Below, piece after piece: positions 53,801-63,299 of a DNA stretch of 64,000 nucleotides. Numbering within the stretch: the first letter of the stretch is position 1; each line of letters opens with the position of its first letter. Made by a program: the position numbers and the translations under genes. The DNA comes from Ectobius pallidus (lineage: Eukaryota; Arthropoda; Insecta; Blattodea; Ectobiidae): positions 19,450,606 through 19,514,605 of the forward strand of contig CAXKWD010000003.1 of assembly GCA_964059195.1 (NCBI GenBank), read 5' to 3'. The notes beneath the pieces were generated by a model. That model was not told where the DNA came from. It was given only the letters and a program-made list of their open reading frames with translations, and made no database searches.

Positions 53801-53996
53801 ATAATAATTAAAATTGAGTCAAAGATTAAAAACACTTATTGCTCCACTTACATGATTTACGTCGACGTGAAGGTCGACCTTCATCTGAGGATAAGGGAGC
53901 TGCTTCCCTAGAAACTACTGTAGTCCTACGTAAATCATGTAAGTTAAGTAGAGCAATAAGTGTTTTTAATCTTTGACTCAATTTTAATTATTATGG
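53801..53996. repeat. Long near-perfect hairpin
   Basis: Left arm 53801-53862 (ATAATAATTAAAATTGAGTC ... ACATGATTTACGT) pairs with right arm 53928-53996, with one small insertion in the right arm. The spacer is about 65 bp, with GTCGACGTGAAGGTCGACCT at its start. ATTATTATGGA-like sequence lies outside both arms. Probably a foldback MITE. Confidence 0.85.
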
Positions 53997-54004
53997 ATTA
54001 TTTT

Positions 54005-54288
54005 TTGGTGAAATTTTGCTGTTTGAATGTATTGATACGTAATAACGGCATGTTATAACGATTATTCAGGATATCACCAGATATCACTGTCGTTCGCTTG
54101 CCTTCTGTACAAATAAAAATTATACATTTTCTTCATTTTAACCACTACAAATACTATTATTCCTGCTACTACTATTATCGTGCACCTACAATCATTTACA
54201 ATTCAAAATAACATAAATATTTCGGCAATAAAAATTTGCTCTATAAAGTAGATGATTTTTTACAAAACACATACGTAAGCCAACACAA
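54005..54288. other. No recognised feature
   Basis: AT-rich spacer. Confidence 0.4.
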
Positions 54289-54290
54289 TA

Positions 54291-54655
54291 CAGTTAGAGT
54301 CCCGCTATTCCGAACTAATTGGGACAGAACACCGTTCGGTTTAGCGGGAATTCGGATTAGGCGGATTTCATGAATAATATCAACGTATTGACTTGTCAAG
54401 GCGTAAATTAAGTGCGAGGAATTGTAAAAATGGAGCCGACATGTGCTTTAAGTAACCATTCCAATTTGGTTTCAGGCGTTTTCATCAAGCTTAGGCTCTA
54501 TGTATGTCTCCATTTAACTTCTTTGTACGTTTCTTTCACGAACGTCTTTTTAATTTCTCCTTTTTTAAAGTTTAAAAATAGGTATTTTTTCTGAACTTTG
54601 TTCGGAATGGGCGGATTTTCGAAATAGCGGGGTTCGGAATAGCGGGACTGTACTG
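54291..54655. mobile_element. Pogo/Tigger-type MITE
   Basis: CAGTTAGAGTCCCGCTATTC and the inverted right end CAGTACAGTCCCGCTATTCC are TIRs; TA flanks both (54289-54290, 54656-54657). Each subterminal region repeats TTCGGNNTAGCGGG-like motifs (54334-54360; 54600-54645). 365 bp. The 60-codon frame inside shows no pogo DDE motif. Confidence 0.88.
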
Positions 54656-54659
54656 TATT

Positions 54660-56055
54660 TTGTTTCGCTCAAATCGTTACTTACTACTTTCTTTTCTCCC
54701 CATTAATTGAAAGCCTGACTTGCCTTACCACAGCGCGTTTTTCTTTTTTTATAACTTCAAAAGGGTTACACATTTCTTTACAAAGAGATCAATCTTTTAC
54801 GAAAACGTATCTGCGTTGTTCAACTGTTTCAAATAGCGACTTATTTCAAACAAATTGTCCCCAACCAAAAGAGACTTAATTCCGCTACTGTACGAAATTA
54901 CCAAAAAGGTTTTGGATTGCTATTTTAAGCGCAAGTGAATTTAAATTATTTTGGTTTAATTTTACGATTCAAAATAACATAAAACGTCGTACGATGTTCA
55001 ATCTTTATAAGAACTTAAAACAAAATTCGGTGGCGCATCCTTTTAGATTCATATCTTACCTGCAAATGTGGGAAATTTCGGCATTTTCTTCAATTATCCT
55101 TCTTTCCACGAAATCTAATCCACACTGTGTCAATATACTTGTTTCTTTGTGCGTAATTTGATACTAGAGGAAGAGGGTTGTGAAAGTCGAAGGTTAATAT
55201 TTTTTTAAAATAGAGAATATAGGCTAGTTGTTAATTGCCTTCATGAATGGGAACATTATCTAGGTTCATTAGCGATAATGAAGATAATATCATCTTTCAT
55301 TATTTAAATGAGGTAACAGACTACATTCCCAAAGGTCAATGGCTAAAACTTGTGAACTTCAAGAAAGTTTCCAAGTAATTGGATTCAAATATGATACTGT
55401 TTTCAAAGAAATTGTTGTTAAAACAGGTTTGTTAGTGGACGAAAACAGGTATTATAACGCAACTTTACACCATGCTTCCCCCCAAATATTATCTTCCCAC
55501 AGGAGTGTCGTATTTTATCTATTTATGTATCAAGTAGCAAAAATAACGCTTTGAAGGCAATGAATTGCTAATAACAAATTAATGGATGACAGTGCGTTAT
55601 ATATGAATTTACAATATAAAACCCACTTATTTTGTTACTAAAGAAATAAGTAAATTTATACTACTTGGACATCCTCAACGGAAAAAAAAATTCTGAAATG
55701 GCATGCCCATCAAATTGCCCCTAGCAAATACGTGTCATTTAAAAAGAAATAAAAAAATTCTTTATTGCTAAAGACAAACTGCTGTGGTGTTTACAATAAA
55801 CCTAAATAGAATTTAAGTATGAATACTTGGCGAAGATTCTCAAATAATACCGATTGATTGTCTGTTGTCTGAAAGTAACGATTTGTACGTGGAAAAGCTC
55901 CTCTCTACCTCCACTGAAACATGACCTAAAATGTTGAAAATTACCTAACAATTGCCCAAAAATTACCTAACTATTGAAAATTAAGAAAAATGCAAAATAA
56001 AGCAAAAAAATTCAAAAACAAATTGCCCTTACTTAACCAATTATTTTATGATATA
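54660..56055. other. No recognised feature
   Basis: About 1.4 kb of AT-rich sequence. An open frame of 71 codons at 55339 (MAKTCELQESFQVIGFKYDT...) has no recognisable domain and no second copy. ATTACCTAAC-like words repeat near 55930-55970. Confidence 0.4.
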
Positions 56056-56061
56056 TATATA

Positions 56062-56522
56062 CAGGGTTACGTTTACAACGTTTCAGGGATGATAGAGGAG
56101 GTAAAAACAAACATTTTCTTTCTGTGACAAAACTTTGGCATATGCTCCGTTTTGCCCCTAGATGGACTTAAGGGTAGATGGCTTAACTGCCGTCACAAAA
56201 CGCACCGATTAGTTTTGTTTGTACTGCTTTGATCGTCGTGTCAGGAACCATCTAAATGCTACATTCCCCAATCGTTGGATCGGCAGGGATGGGGCGGTAC
56301 CGTGGTGGCCACCTCGATCACCGGACCTACCTCCACTGGATTTCTTTTTGACCTCGTTCCTTCTGGATAATACGAACAAAATTCGAATGTTGCAATTAAC
56401 ACTTATGTAGGCCTACACAATAAACGTCGCATATGCCAAAGTTTTGTCACATAAATAAAATATTTGTTTATACCTCCTCTATCATCCCTGAAACGTTGTA
56501 AACGTAAGTTTTTAACACCCTG
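56062..56522. mobile_element. Tc1/mariner-superfamily element, internally deleted, ~85-bp TIRs
   Basis: CAGGGTTACGTTTACAACGT at the left; inverted right end CAGGGTGTTAAAAACTTACG, then TTTACAACGTTTCAGGGATG. The two arms stay similar for about 85 bp (through TGACAAAACTTTGGCATATG). TA flanks (56060-56061, 56523-56524). The 461 bp include a short piece of transposase. Confidence 0.9.
56216..56390 (+). pseudogene. Transposase fragment with RSPDLPPLDFF motif
   Basis: Encodes RRVRNHLNATFPNRWIGRDG, then AVPWWPPRSPDLPPLDFFLT. The phrase FP-RWIGR-G-W-PRSPDLTPLDFF is the segment around the third catalytic acidic residue in an insect IS630/Tc1/mariner-type transposase. The first two catalytic residues and the N-terminal DNA-binding domain are absent, and the frame closes soon after. 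Lying between long TIRs, it marks an internally deleted copy. The exact family is not determined. Confidence 0.8.
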
Positions 56523-56529
56523 TATACAC

Positions 56530-57040
56530 GAGCTATATTTTAACCTTCATATAAAAAAGATGCAAAATCTTCAGATGCCTTGCCCTAGTGATAACATAAC
56601 CCGATTGATAACATTATCCACGATTACATTAAGCGGCGTTCACTATAAGTTGTTAGTGCAATCCTATCCCAGACAATGGCTCAAGCGAACATAGGCTATT
56701 GCAGCTGCAAAACAAGTTAAACTTTGTGTGGGCAAATGGAAAAACAAGGGAAGTTAGAGCATTTTGCTTGTCAATTGTGGGAACAAAACAACTCCATCAC
56801 ATCTGTGTTATCGGCGCTGTCAACACTGTGACGCTCTCTGGTACTACTGATGATATCATCCACAATATTACGATGTCCAGTCTGATCTATTTGCCCTATT
56901 TATTTTCACACTTTGTCAGGGGTTGGACTTATTTTTAAAAAACTGCTCCCGCATGCAGGATTTCATAATTCTTTCAAACTAGAATGTCTCCCTTTTTGAC
57001 CAAAAGTAACAAAAGAAACCCGGAAGTAAATTAGGTTCAC
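56530..57040. other. No recognised feature
   Basis: Two open frames (56464-56694; 56699-56938) have no domain I recognise. Apparently single-copy here. Confidence 0.4.
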
Positions 57041-57042
57041 CG

Positions 57043-57160
57043 CCGGCGTGGTCTTGTGGTTAGCGTCGCTGACTACAGGTCTGGAACGGGGTGCACTCAG
57101 CCTTGTGATTCGAATTGAGAATAAGATAAGATAAAATAAAATAAGATAAGAATCTTTATT
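57043..57160 (+). mobile_element. tRNA-derived SINE head with (AAGATA)n tail
   Basis: GCCGGCGTGGTCTTGTGGTT carries an A-box-like TGGTCTTGTGGTTAGCG, comparable with SINE-C. TTGTGATTCGAATTGAG is a weak B-box candidate. It ends in an imperfect AAGATAAGATA tail, a retroposon hallmark. Short and diverged. Confidence 0.55.
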
Positions 57161-57283
57161 TGCCGTTTAATACACAATACAATTGGCTTCGTCATTGTTT
57201 TATATATTATTTACAATTATGCTGTATAAGAACAGTCATAGAGTGAATTGTATTGGACAGCATCATACCACCTGCTATAAATT

Positions 57284-57385
57284 CTAGCATAATTGGGAAA
57301 AGGCGAATAAGTGCCAGCTACACAGTGGTATATGTATAACTCATTTTGGCCATTTTTTTTACTTATTCGCCTTTTCCCTATCATG
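57284..57385. repeat. Inverted repeat around GGGAAAAGGCGAATAAGT
   Basis: GGGAAAAGGCGAATAAGT (57294-57311) recurs inverted as ACTTATTCGCCTTTTCCC (57361-57378); flanking TAGCAT/ATGCTA extends the match. Loop of about 50 bp. Could be a very short MITE or an RNA hairpin. Confidence 0.75.
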
Positions 57386-57399
57386 CTACAATTGCTTTA

Positions 57400-57925
57400 A
57401 CACACACAATTCATTCGATTACCTGTCCATACGCATAAAAATAACATACATTAACTGAAACACTAAGATTCTACTACACGGTTATATTTCTATTACACAT
57501 TTGCATCAGAGTAATGCAATAGTGAAAGATCTTAAAAAGAATATAGGCCTAAGAATGCATGCAGATACAAATTGAGCTATTCTATAGGTATTAATACCAG
57601 TCAGAATAATAAATTGGACATATTACAGTTACTTGATAGAGAAGTAGCGGTTCCGGTCATGGTAACCACCACTAACGACCATGGGTGTCGGCATGCTGAC
57701 CATATGCCCCTCAATCCTTCCATTTCCCTGTGGTAGATGACGCAGCGATCGGGTGGTAGGCCAAGCTTCAGGGATGTAGCGCCACGGAGTTTGGTTAATT
57801 AGGGTCACCATTTTACAGTTCTTTTTAGTCACATCACAAATGCTTAAAACTAAATGCCGATTTCACAGAATGCACCGGCAATGAATAATGTTTGTGATTC
57901 ACTCAGCATACCGTATCTTTAACAC
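57400..57925. other. No recognised feature
   Basis: Spacer. 57640-57830 is G+C-richer (CATGGGTGTCGGCATGCTGA) and has a minus-strand open frame of 67 codons with no recognised domain. Confidence 0.4.
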
Positions 57926-57929
57926 TGCT

Positions 57930-58297
57930 ATCTCCATCCAACCATCCCTTGCAAATCTACTTCCGTTAAATCTATGCTAATATTGTCCTCCCACCTAAGT
58001 CTGGGTCTTCCAAGTGGTATTTTCCCTTCGGGTCTCCAGTCAATACTTTTGAGATATGTCTTTCCTCCCCCATCCGTGCAACACGTCCAGCCCATTTCAT
58101 CTTCCGTGATTTAATTACCCTTATTATATCCGGTGATGAGTACAGGTCATGAAGCTCGTCTTATGCTGTTTTCTCCAGTCCCCATTTTCATCTCTCTTAG
58201 GCCGAAATATTTTCCTAAGCCCCCTGTTTTCGCACACTCTCAGATTATGTTCTTTCCGAAGAGTAAGCGACCATGTCTCACAACCATATAATACAAC
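57930..58297 (-). pseudogene. Reverse-transcriptase C-terminal remnant, second large copy
   Basis: Minus-strand translation, with frameshifts, gives the same tail as 51025-51399: an EHNLRVCENRGLRKIF segment, an IKSRKMKWAGRVARM-like segment, then RRWEDNI. Nucleotide anchors CCTCCCACCTAAGTCTGGGT and AGTCAATACTTTTGAGATAT are shared. Small deletions (for example near 58160) break the frame. 5'-truncated non-LTR element of the same family. Confidence 0.88.
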
Positions 58298-58324
58298 ATG
58301 TTATAATATAATACATGTTAGGCT

Positions 58325-58997
58325 ATTTCATCAGGAACAAAATAGGCATTTGCCATAAAATTACACGTGTACTTATGAAATAACATGAACATTTTTAAAT
58401 ATGTGGACGTTTCATGATAAATCATTTGCATTTATAGAGTTTTATAGTGCCCTAAAATGCCTATTTGGACCTTTAGAGCCTATTTTACTATTTTAGTAGC
58501 TAAAATGCCTATTTTGTACATTTAAAATAAAATTCAACTTCTGTAATTTTTACAATCCTATAATGGACATCAGAGCAGAGGTGGGTTTTTCACAGAAACT
58601 TGATTATTCCAAAAAACTCTTGCTAAAGGAATGCTGACTGACGGAGGAGGAGCAGGATTAAGGGGGAAGGACTACTGTGTCAAGTCCCCAGTGAAAGAAC
58701 ATTTTTTTAAGTGAATATAGCCTAATTCGTGATGACTAATTTTGCTGTTAATTCTGTTAAGAATAGCTAGACCACGTTTCTTGCAGTAAAAAAAGACCAT
58801 GTTACAATTTAAGTGTATATTGTAATAATTTAAAGTCTATTTTCTATCTATTTAAACATTTTTAAAGCCTATTTTAAGTGCCTATTTTCTCTGTTAAAAG
58901 CCTATTTTAGGTGCCTAAAACTAATTTGTTAGAGCCTAAAATCCCAGGTCTATTCATAAGGAACAAGATAGGCATTTGCCATAAAATCCCAGGTCTA
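58325..58997 (-). mobile_element. hAT MITE family M1, copy 4, rearranged ends
   Basis: The body matches 33276-33922 in the same orientation (GGATTAAGGGGGAAGGACTA). The right end CCTAAAATCCCAGGTCTA (to 58952) is followed by a second terminal piece (AGGCATTTGCC ... CCCAGGTCTA, to 58997). The left end carries the inverted version (GGAACAAAATAGGCATTTGC) instead of the normal TIR. So the ends were rearranged after or during transposition. Confidence 0.82.
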
Positions 58998-58999
58998 GT

Positions 59000-59170
59000 T
59001 ATACATCATAGCTAATACGTCAAAGCGAAGATGTTGTTGAATATGATTATGATAAATACAGGATACACTCTCTCCCACATTTACCCATCCCATCTATATT
59101 GCATTCTCTATCAAACGTTGTCCGTTACAGAATGGAGGTCTGTAACATTATCTAGTAGTCTGACAGCTGC
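59000..59170. other. No recognised feature
   Basis: Spacer. Confidence 0.4.
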
Positions 59171-59172
59171 AT

Positions 59173-59177
<5 letters not shown>

Positions 59178-59230
<53 letters not shown>

Positions 59231-59270
59231 TCTTTCTCTTTCTCTTTCTATCTCTCTCTCTCTCTCTGTC
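59178..59270. repeat. (CT)n microsatellite
   Basis: Long CT run with TTTCTC interruptions near 59228-59250. The arginine/glutamate-rich frame on the other strand is an artefact. Confidence 0.95.
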
Positions 59271-59368
59271 TTTGTGACTATCAGTGTGCTGATGTCTGAC
59301 TGTATATCCCCGGATAAAGAGTACCTCCAGCTTCACGGGTTTAAAGAGGAACTGTAGTGTATTATCAG

Positions 59369-60010
59369 TAGAGACCGGATTTTAAAGGGAATTCCTTTTT
59401 TTATATCTCATCACAAAACGTGATAAAATTGAACAGGACATTGCTGAGTAAGTTTCAACTGCAAATGACCTGGTTTTAAAGTCCCTTTTTTCCCCTTTTT
59501 TTGGCCCATTTCCCCTTTTTTAGGAACTTTCCCTTTCCAGTACCTTTTTTGCTAATTTATTTTGAAAAATTCGTGAATTTCCCAGTATTTGGCATTATGA
59601 AAACATTAAAGATTCTTTTCACTGATTCACCATTGAAAAAATAATTCCTCCCAGCAGAATAGAGCGTTACAGGGAAATCACAGGCTTGCCATTCCCTAAG
59701 TTTCCCATTATAACAAGGTGGGGAACATGGATTTCGTGTGCTATTTTCCTCTATGAGAATTTCAACAAAATCAAAAAATGTCTTCAGTCATTAGATGTTA
59801 CAGAATCAGCAGCTGTAAACCAAGCAAAGGCTTTACATAAAACAAACATGTATTTCTCTGTTGAATTTTTACACTCTCTTACTTTTATATCCCTTTTTTC
59901 CCACCTTTTTTGGCAATAATTTTCCTTTTTTCCCACCTTTTTTTGGCAATAATTTTCCCTTTTTCCGTCCTTTTTTGGGTGAAAATTTTCCTTTTAAAAT
60001 CCGGTCTCTA
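59369..60010 (+). mobile_element. hAT element with transposase fragment
   Basis: TAGAGACCGGATTTTAAAGG and CCTTTTAAAATCCGGTCTCTA are inverted ends. ATTATCAG / ATAATCAG flank it (59361-59368, 60011-60018). CCCTTTTTT-type runs are frequent in both subterminal regions. 642 bp. It keeps a coding piece (59640-59895). Confidence 0.93.
59640..59895 (+). pseudogene. hAT-type transposase fragment
   Basis: Encodes SRIERYREITGLPFPKFPII, then TRWGTWISCAIFLYENFNKI, then KKCLQSLDVTESAAVNQAKA. The phrase GLPFP-P-TRWGTW followed by a Y-ENF-K motif is characteristic of a group of insect hAT-like transposases, in the region between the first catalytic residues and the insertion domain. About 85 codons remain; the frame then runs into T-rich sequence. 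The C-terminal dimerisation domain is absent. Non-functional relic within its own TIRs. Confidence 0.8.
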
Positions 60011-60299
60011 ATAATCAGTTACAATCTACAGTAATGTACAAGAGCTGATCAAAACATGAATTACGGATTCAAATCAAATTGTCCAAGTAAAACACATCAC
60101 AAGTGGTATTTGGATGGATTATTCCACTCGAAGGAACAAAGTCCATTTAAGATTCTTTGAAAGCAACGAATAATAATTAATAATAATGTCATAAAGGTAA
60201 TAACGATAATAATAACAATAATAATAATAACGACAGTAATATTAAAGTATATATACGAGGGAGAATCAAATGAAAACTGCAATTAATTTTTATCACTAT

Positions 60300-60540
60300 T
60301 TTACTGCAGGAAAAATTTTTGGTTGTATATTATTTTCCAGATAGTCCCCTCCCAGTTCAATGCACTTACCCCATTGGATAAGGAAGAGCTTCGATACCGC
60401 ATTAGAAAAATTATTTTGGTTGACGCTGTAGCCATTCCTGCAGTATCGAGTGGACGTCTTCATCAGATTTGAATTTCTGCCCTCCAAGGAGATCCTTTAA
60501 CGGAACAAAGATTTGGAAATCTGATTGTGACAAAGCGAAG
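60300..60540 (-). pseudogene. Mariner transposase C-terminal piece (minus arm)
   Basis: Minus strand encodes SQSDFQIFVPLKDLLGGQKF, then KSDEDVHSILQEWLQRQP. After a frame change it gives a WGKCIELGGDYLE tail, the usual mariner C-terminal end. SD corresponds to the third catalytic D. Everything upstream of it on this arm is missing. Confidence 0.82.
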
Positions 60541-60795
60541 GGGATTGCTGAGTGCAGGTGTTTTGCTTCAACATGATAACTCCCGTCCTCATGCTGCTCG
60601 TGCAAACATGAATACCATCGACGACATAATTGCTTCAAGTGCCTCCCAGATCTGCCATACTTGCCAGGTTTGGCACCATCAGATTTCCACATCTTTAGTC
60701 CATTAAAGGAGCTTCTTGGAGGGTAGAAGTTAAAGTCTGATGAAGACATCCAATCGGCGGTGCATGAGTGCCTACCGTGTCAACCAGAATAATTT
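60541..60795 (+). pseudogene. Mariner transposase C-terminal piece (plus arm)
   Basis: Plus strand encodes LLSAGVLLQHDNSRPHAARA, then after one frame change PYLPGLAPSDFHIFSPLKEL, a stop, and KLKSDEDIQSAVHECLP. The HDN and SDF aspartates are the second and third catalytic residues. Allowing for the shift they are separated by 34 residues, the DD34D spacing of mariner. This arm reaches further upstream than the minus arm. Confidence 0.85.
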
Positions 60796-60868
60796 TTCTC
60801 TTGCGTTTTGAAGCACTTCCTATTTGATGGTGTAAATGCATTGAACTGGGAGGGGACTATGTAGAAAA

Positions 60869-61591
60869 TCTACTCTTATACAATTCAACGGCCTTAAATA
60901 GCGTGCTTGCTCGCCCGCTTCGTGAGACATCGGGTATACTCGGCGATGTTCGTCTCTCGCAGTCTAAACTTTCATGACGACTACAAAATTAGGCAGGAAA
61001 ACCGTTTCTTTATTATATAAGGCCTAAGTGAAATGAACACAATGAACAAATATTCTAATTTTATTTTTACTTACAATTTTCATAGCTCTGAACCACAAAC
61101 ATTTTTAATAATCTACCAGTGTAATTTCCTTAAAAATCCCGGAGTCAATGAATAATGGCGGGCTAAACCGGGGGCTACAGCTGTAAAATATTGATGGTTT
61201 TATCTCTTGAAATATCGCTGATAATAATAATCCAAACAAACCATTCCTTCCCTTGAAACATTATATAATTTCTGAAAATTACACTGAATTGATAAAATAA
61301 AATTCGCATCATATTCATGTCAATAAACAGCTGAGAAACAATACGTATTATGTGTTCACAGGTTCTTTGGAACTGCATAATCGATTCTGATATAGTTTTC
61401 CCAGGGGGCGCTTTCATGTCGTGGAATGTACTCTAAAGCAGGAATTTTAGCTGTTTCATTAATTATTAATGGCTTAGTTTATGAATGATTCGCGTGCAAG
61501 TGTTAATAAATATAATGCTTTAATAATTATTATACTCTTAATTTTTAATTTTTAAAAGAATTATCGTGGCGAAGCCACGGGCACCTCCTAG
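60869..61591 (+). mobile_element. Helitron family H2, copy 3
   Basis: TCTACTCTTATACAATTCAA after A at the left; 3' hairpin TCGTGGCGAAGCCACGGGCA then CCTCCTAG before T. 723 bp, nearly identical along its length to 42829-43546 in opposite orientation, so one of the more recent movers here. An internal second hairpin-like terminus is present around 61150-61185 in altered form. The 80-codon minus-strand frame is not a gene. Confidence 0.95.
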
Positions 61592-61674
61592 TAATGTACA
61601 AGCAAGCATTCTTCCTGCACAAAAATAGTGGAAAAAAATTAATTGCGGTTTTCATTTGATTCTCCCTCGTATGA

Positions 61675-62150
61675 CAATCAATGAATCAGATTAGAAAAGT
61701 TGTGCAAGATCAGAAAATATGGGGTGTATATATATATTTACTTTTCTTCTCAGGAGTAAAAATTTATTCAGATTATTAAAACATGTAGATTATAACGTAA
61801 ATTTAAAGACATAATGAAACGAACACCATTTCTAAACTAGAAATTTAATGCAAATATTTATTACTGTAAATATGAACAATTATTTTGTGCTCTACTGTGA
61901 CTGAATGTTTACAGTATGTTGAGGCAATTAGTAACGCCACGCTCCATCGCCACTTCGCCTCAACCTTCATAAAGCAATGGTCCTGACGTTCTTAACTTTC
62001 TAGACTTGGGTACCAAAGATTGAATCCAGGTTATGTGCTTCCTTGTGTATGCAGGCGATGAGACGAGCATGCGCAGTATTCGGAACCTGGAAATAAAAAT
62101 TAAAAACACGAAAATTTCACTAAATTAAAATGCACTTCTTGTTTAGTATT
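61675..62150. other. No recognised feature
   Basis: AT-rich spacer. Confidence 0.4.
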
Positions 62151-62155
62151 CTTAA

Positions 62156-62875
62156 GGGTGGACATAGAGCTTTGGATGAAATTCATAGGTGAGAATTAGA
62201 TGAAATTAATTATTTTTTCCTCAGCTCTACAATCTTGCAATCTGATATGCTCTTTATTGGCTATTTCTACAATTGCAAACTATTTTCAAAATTAATCAAA
62301 CTGTTACAGTTACGGGTAGTAATCATTACAAAATGGCAGCCATGTTCCATGCACTGAAATGCCGTTTCCTTGATAACTTTCATAAATATCAAAATTTTTG
62401 AGTTATCATTTTTATGTGTGTTTGTTAATATCATATGAACAACGCTGTCTACAATCTTTCATTTAACATTAATAGTTTTTTCTTAAATATATACATTTTT
62501 ATGAAAAAGAAAATCTAAAAAATATGAATTTTTAAAATAGGCTACTTGTAATGCAGATATTCCAAAGATTGTAGATGATGTTGTTCATATGATGTTTGCA
62601 AATAGATAGATAGAAGAATCACTCAAAAACATTGCCGTGGAAATTATCACGGAAACGGCATTTCAGTGCACAAAATGTGGCTGCTATTTTGTAACAATAA
62701 TAACCCATAACTGTAACAGTTTCATTAATTTTGAAAATAGTATATAATTGTAGAAGTAGTCAATAGAGAACATGCCATATCACAAGATTGCAGAACAATT
62801 CATTGCTGAGAAAAATAAAAATTAATTTCACCTATTTCTCAATTATGAATTTCACCCAAAGCTATATGTCCCCCC
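62156..62875. mobile_element. TTAA-flanked palindromic element
   Basis: GGGTGGACATAGAGCTTTGG at the left pairs with the inverted right end GGGGGGACATATAGCTTTGG. TTAA lies immediately outside each (62152-62155, 62876-62879). The two halves are inverted for most of 720 bp (AACGGCATTTCAGTGCA / TGCACTGAAATGCCGTT; AATTAATGAAACTGTTACAG on both arms), with the axis near 62520. TTAA targets are used by piggyBac- and Kolobok-type transposases; I cannot decide between them. No coding. Confidence 0.88.
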
Positions 62876-62879
62876 TTAA

Positions 62880-63105
62880 ATAAAGTGTTTCATTACCCTT
62901 ATGAAAATTGCATTGAACTATGGTAACGGTACTTACTGTTGTAAAATTAATCCTTCAAATTTCCTTTTAATGCCTTTTTCATAATGTTATTAATTTGAAA
63001 CCGCAAAAAGTGTGGTATATTAAAAAAAATATTTCGTTTGTAACTGAAAAAAAAAACATTAGATTTAATTTGAAACCTTAATTTTACAAGACAAAATCGG
63101 AGGAA
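62880..63105. other. No recognised feature
   Basis: Short AT-rich spacer before SINE-A. Confidence 0.4.
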
Positions 63106-63295
63106 CCGAGCGAGGTGGCCAAGATGGTAACGTCTTGGATTCGCATTCGGGCGGTTCTAGGTTCAAAACCCTTGGCCGGCCAATTGGACATGGGTTTTTT
63201 TCATGGTTTCCCCAGTCGTAAAGGCAAATGCCGGATTGGATATTTAGATACCATGAATCATCCTCACCATTTCATCTTATGTCATATCCATTTAA
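63106..63295 (+). mobile_element. SINE-A, best-preserved copy
   Basis: GAGCGAGGTGGCCAAGATGG TAACG contains the A box; GGTTCAAAACCC is the B box; then GGCCGGCCAATTGGACATGG and the body TTTCCCCAGTCGTAAAGGCA shared with 47985 and, more weakly, with 34265 and 39510. About 190 bp. The 61-codon frame is incidental. Confidence 0.85.
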
Positions 63296-63299
63296 ATTA

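Larger units (their letters stand above)
60256..61669. mobile_element. Mariner-derived element, head-to-head remnants, split by a Helitron
   Basis: CGAGGGAGAATCAAATGAAA at the left and the identical inverted end at the right (TTTCATTTGATTCTCCCTCG). The match continues to about 45 bp through GCAATTAATTTTT. TA at 60254-60255 and 61670-61671. Without the Helitron (60869-61591) the element is 691 bp and consists largely of two inverted 3' coding pieces. Non-autonomous foldback form. Confidence 0.92.

Noticed and set aside
59148..59336. Arginine/glutamate-rich open frame
   Set aside because: Produced by the CT microsatellite read on the minus strand.
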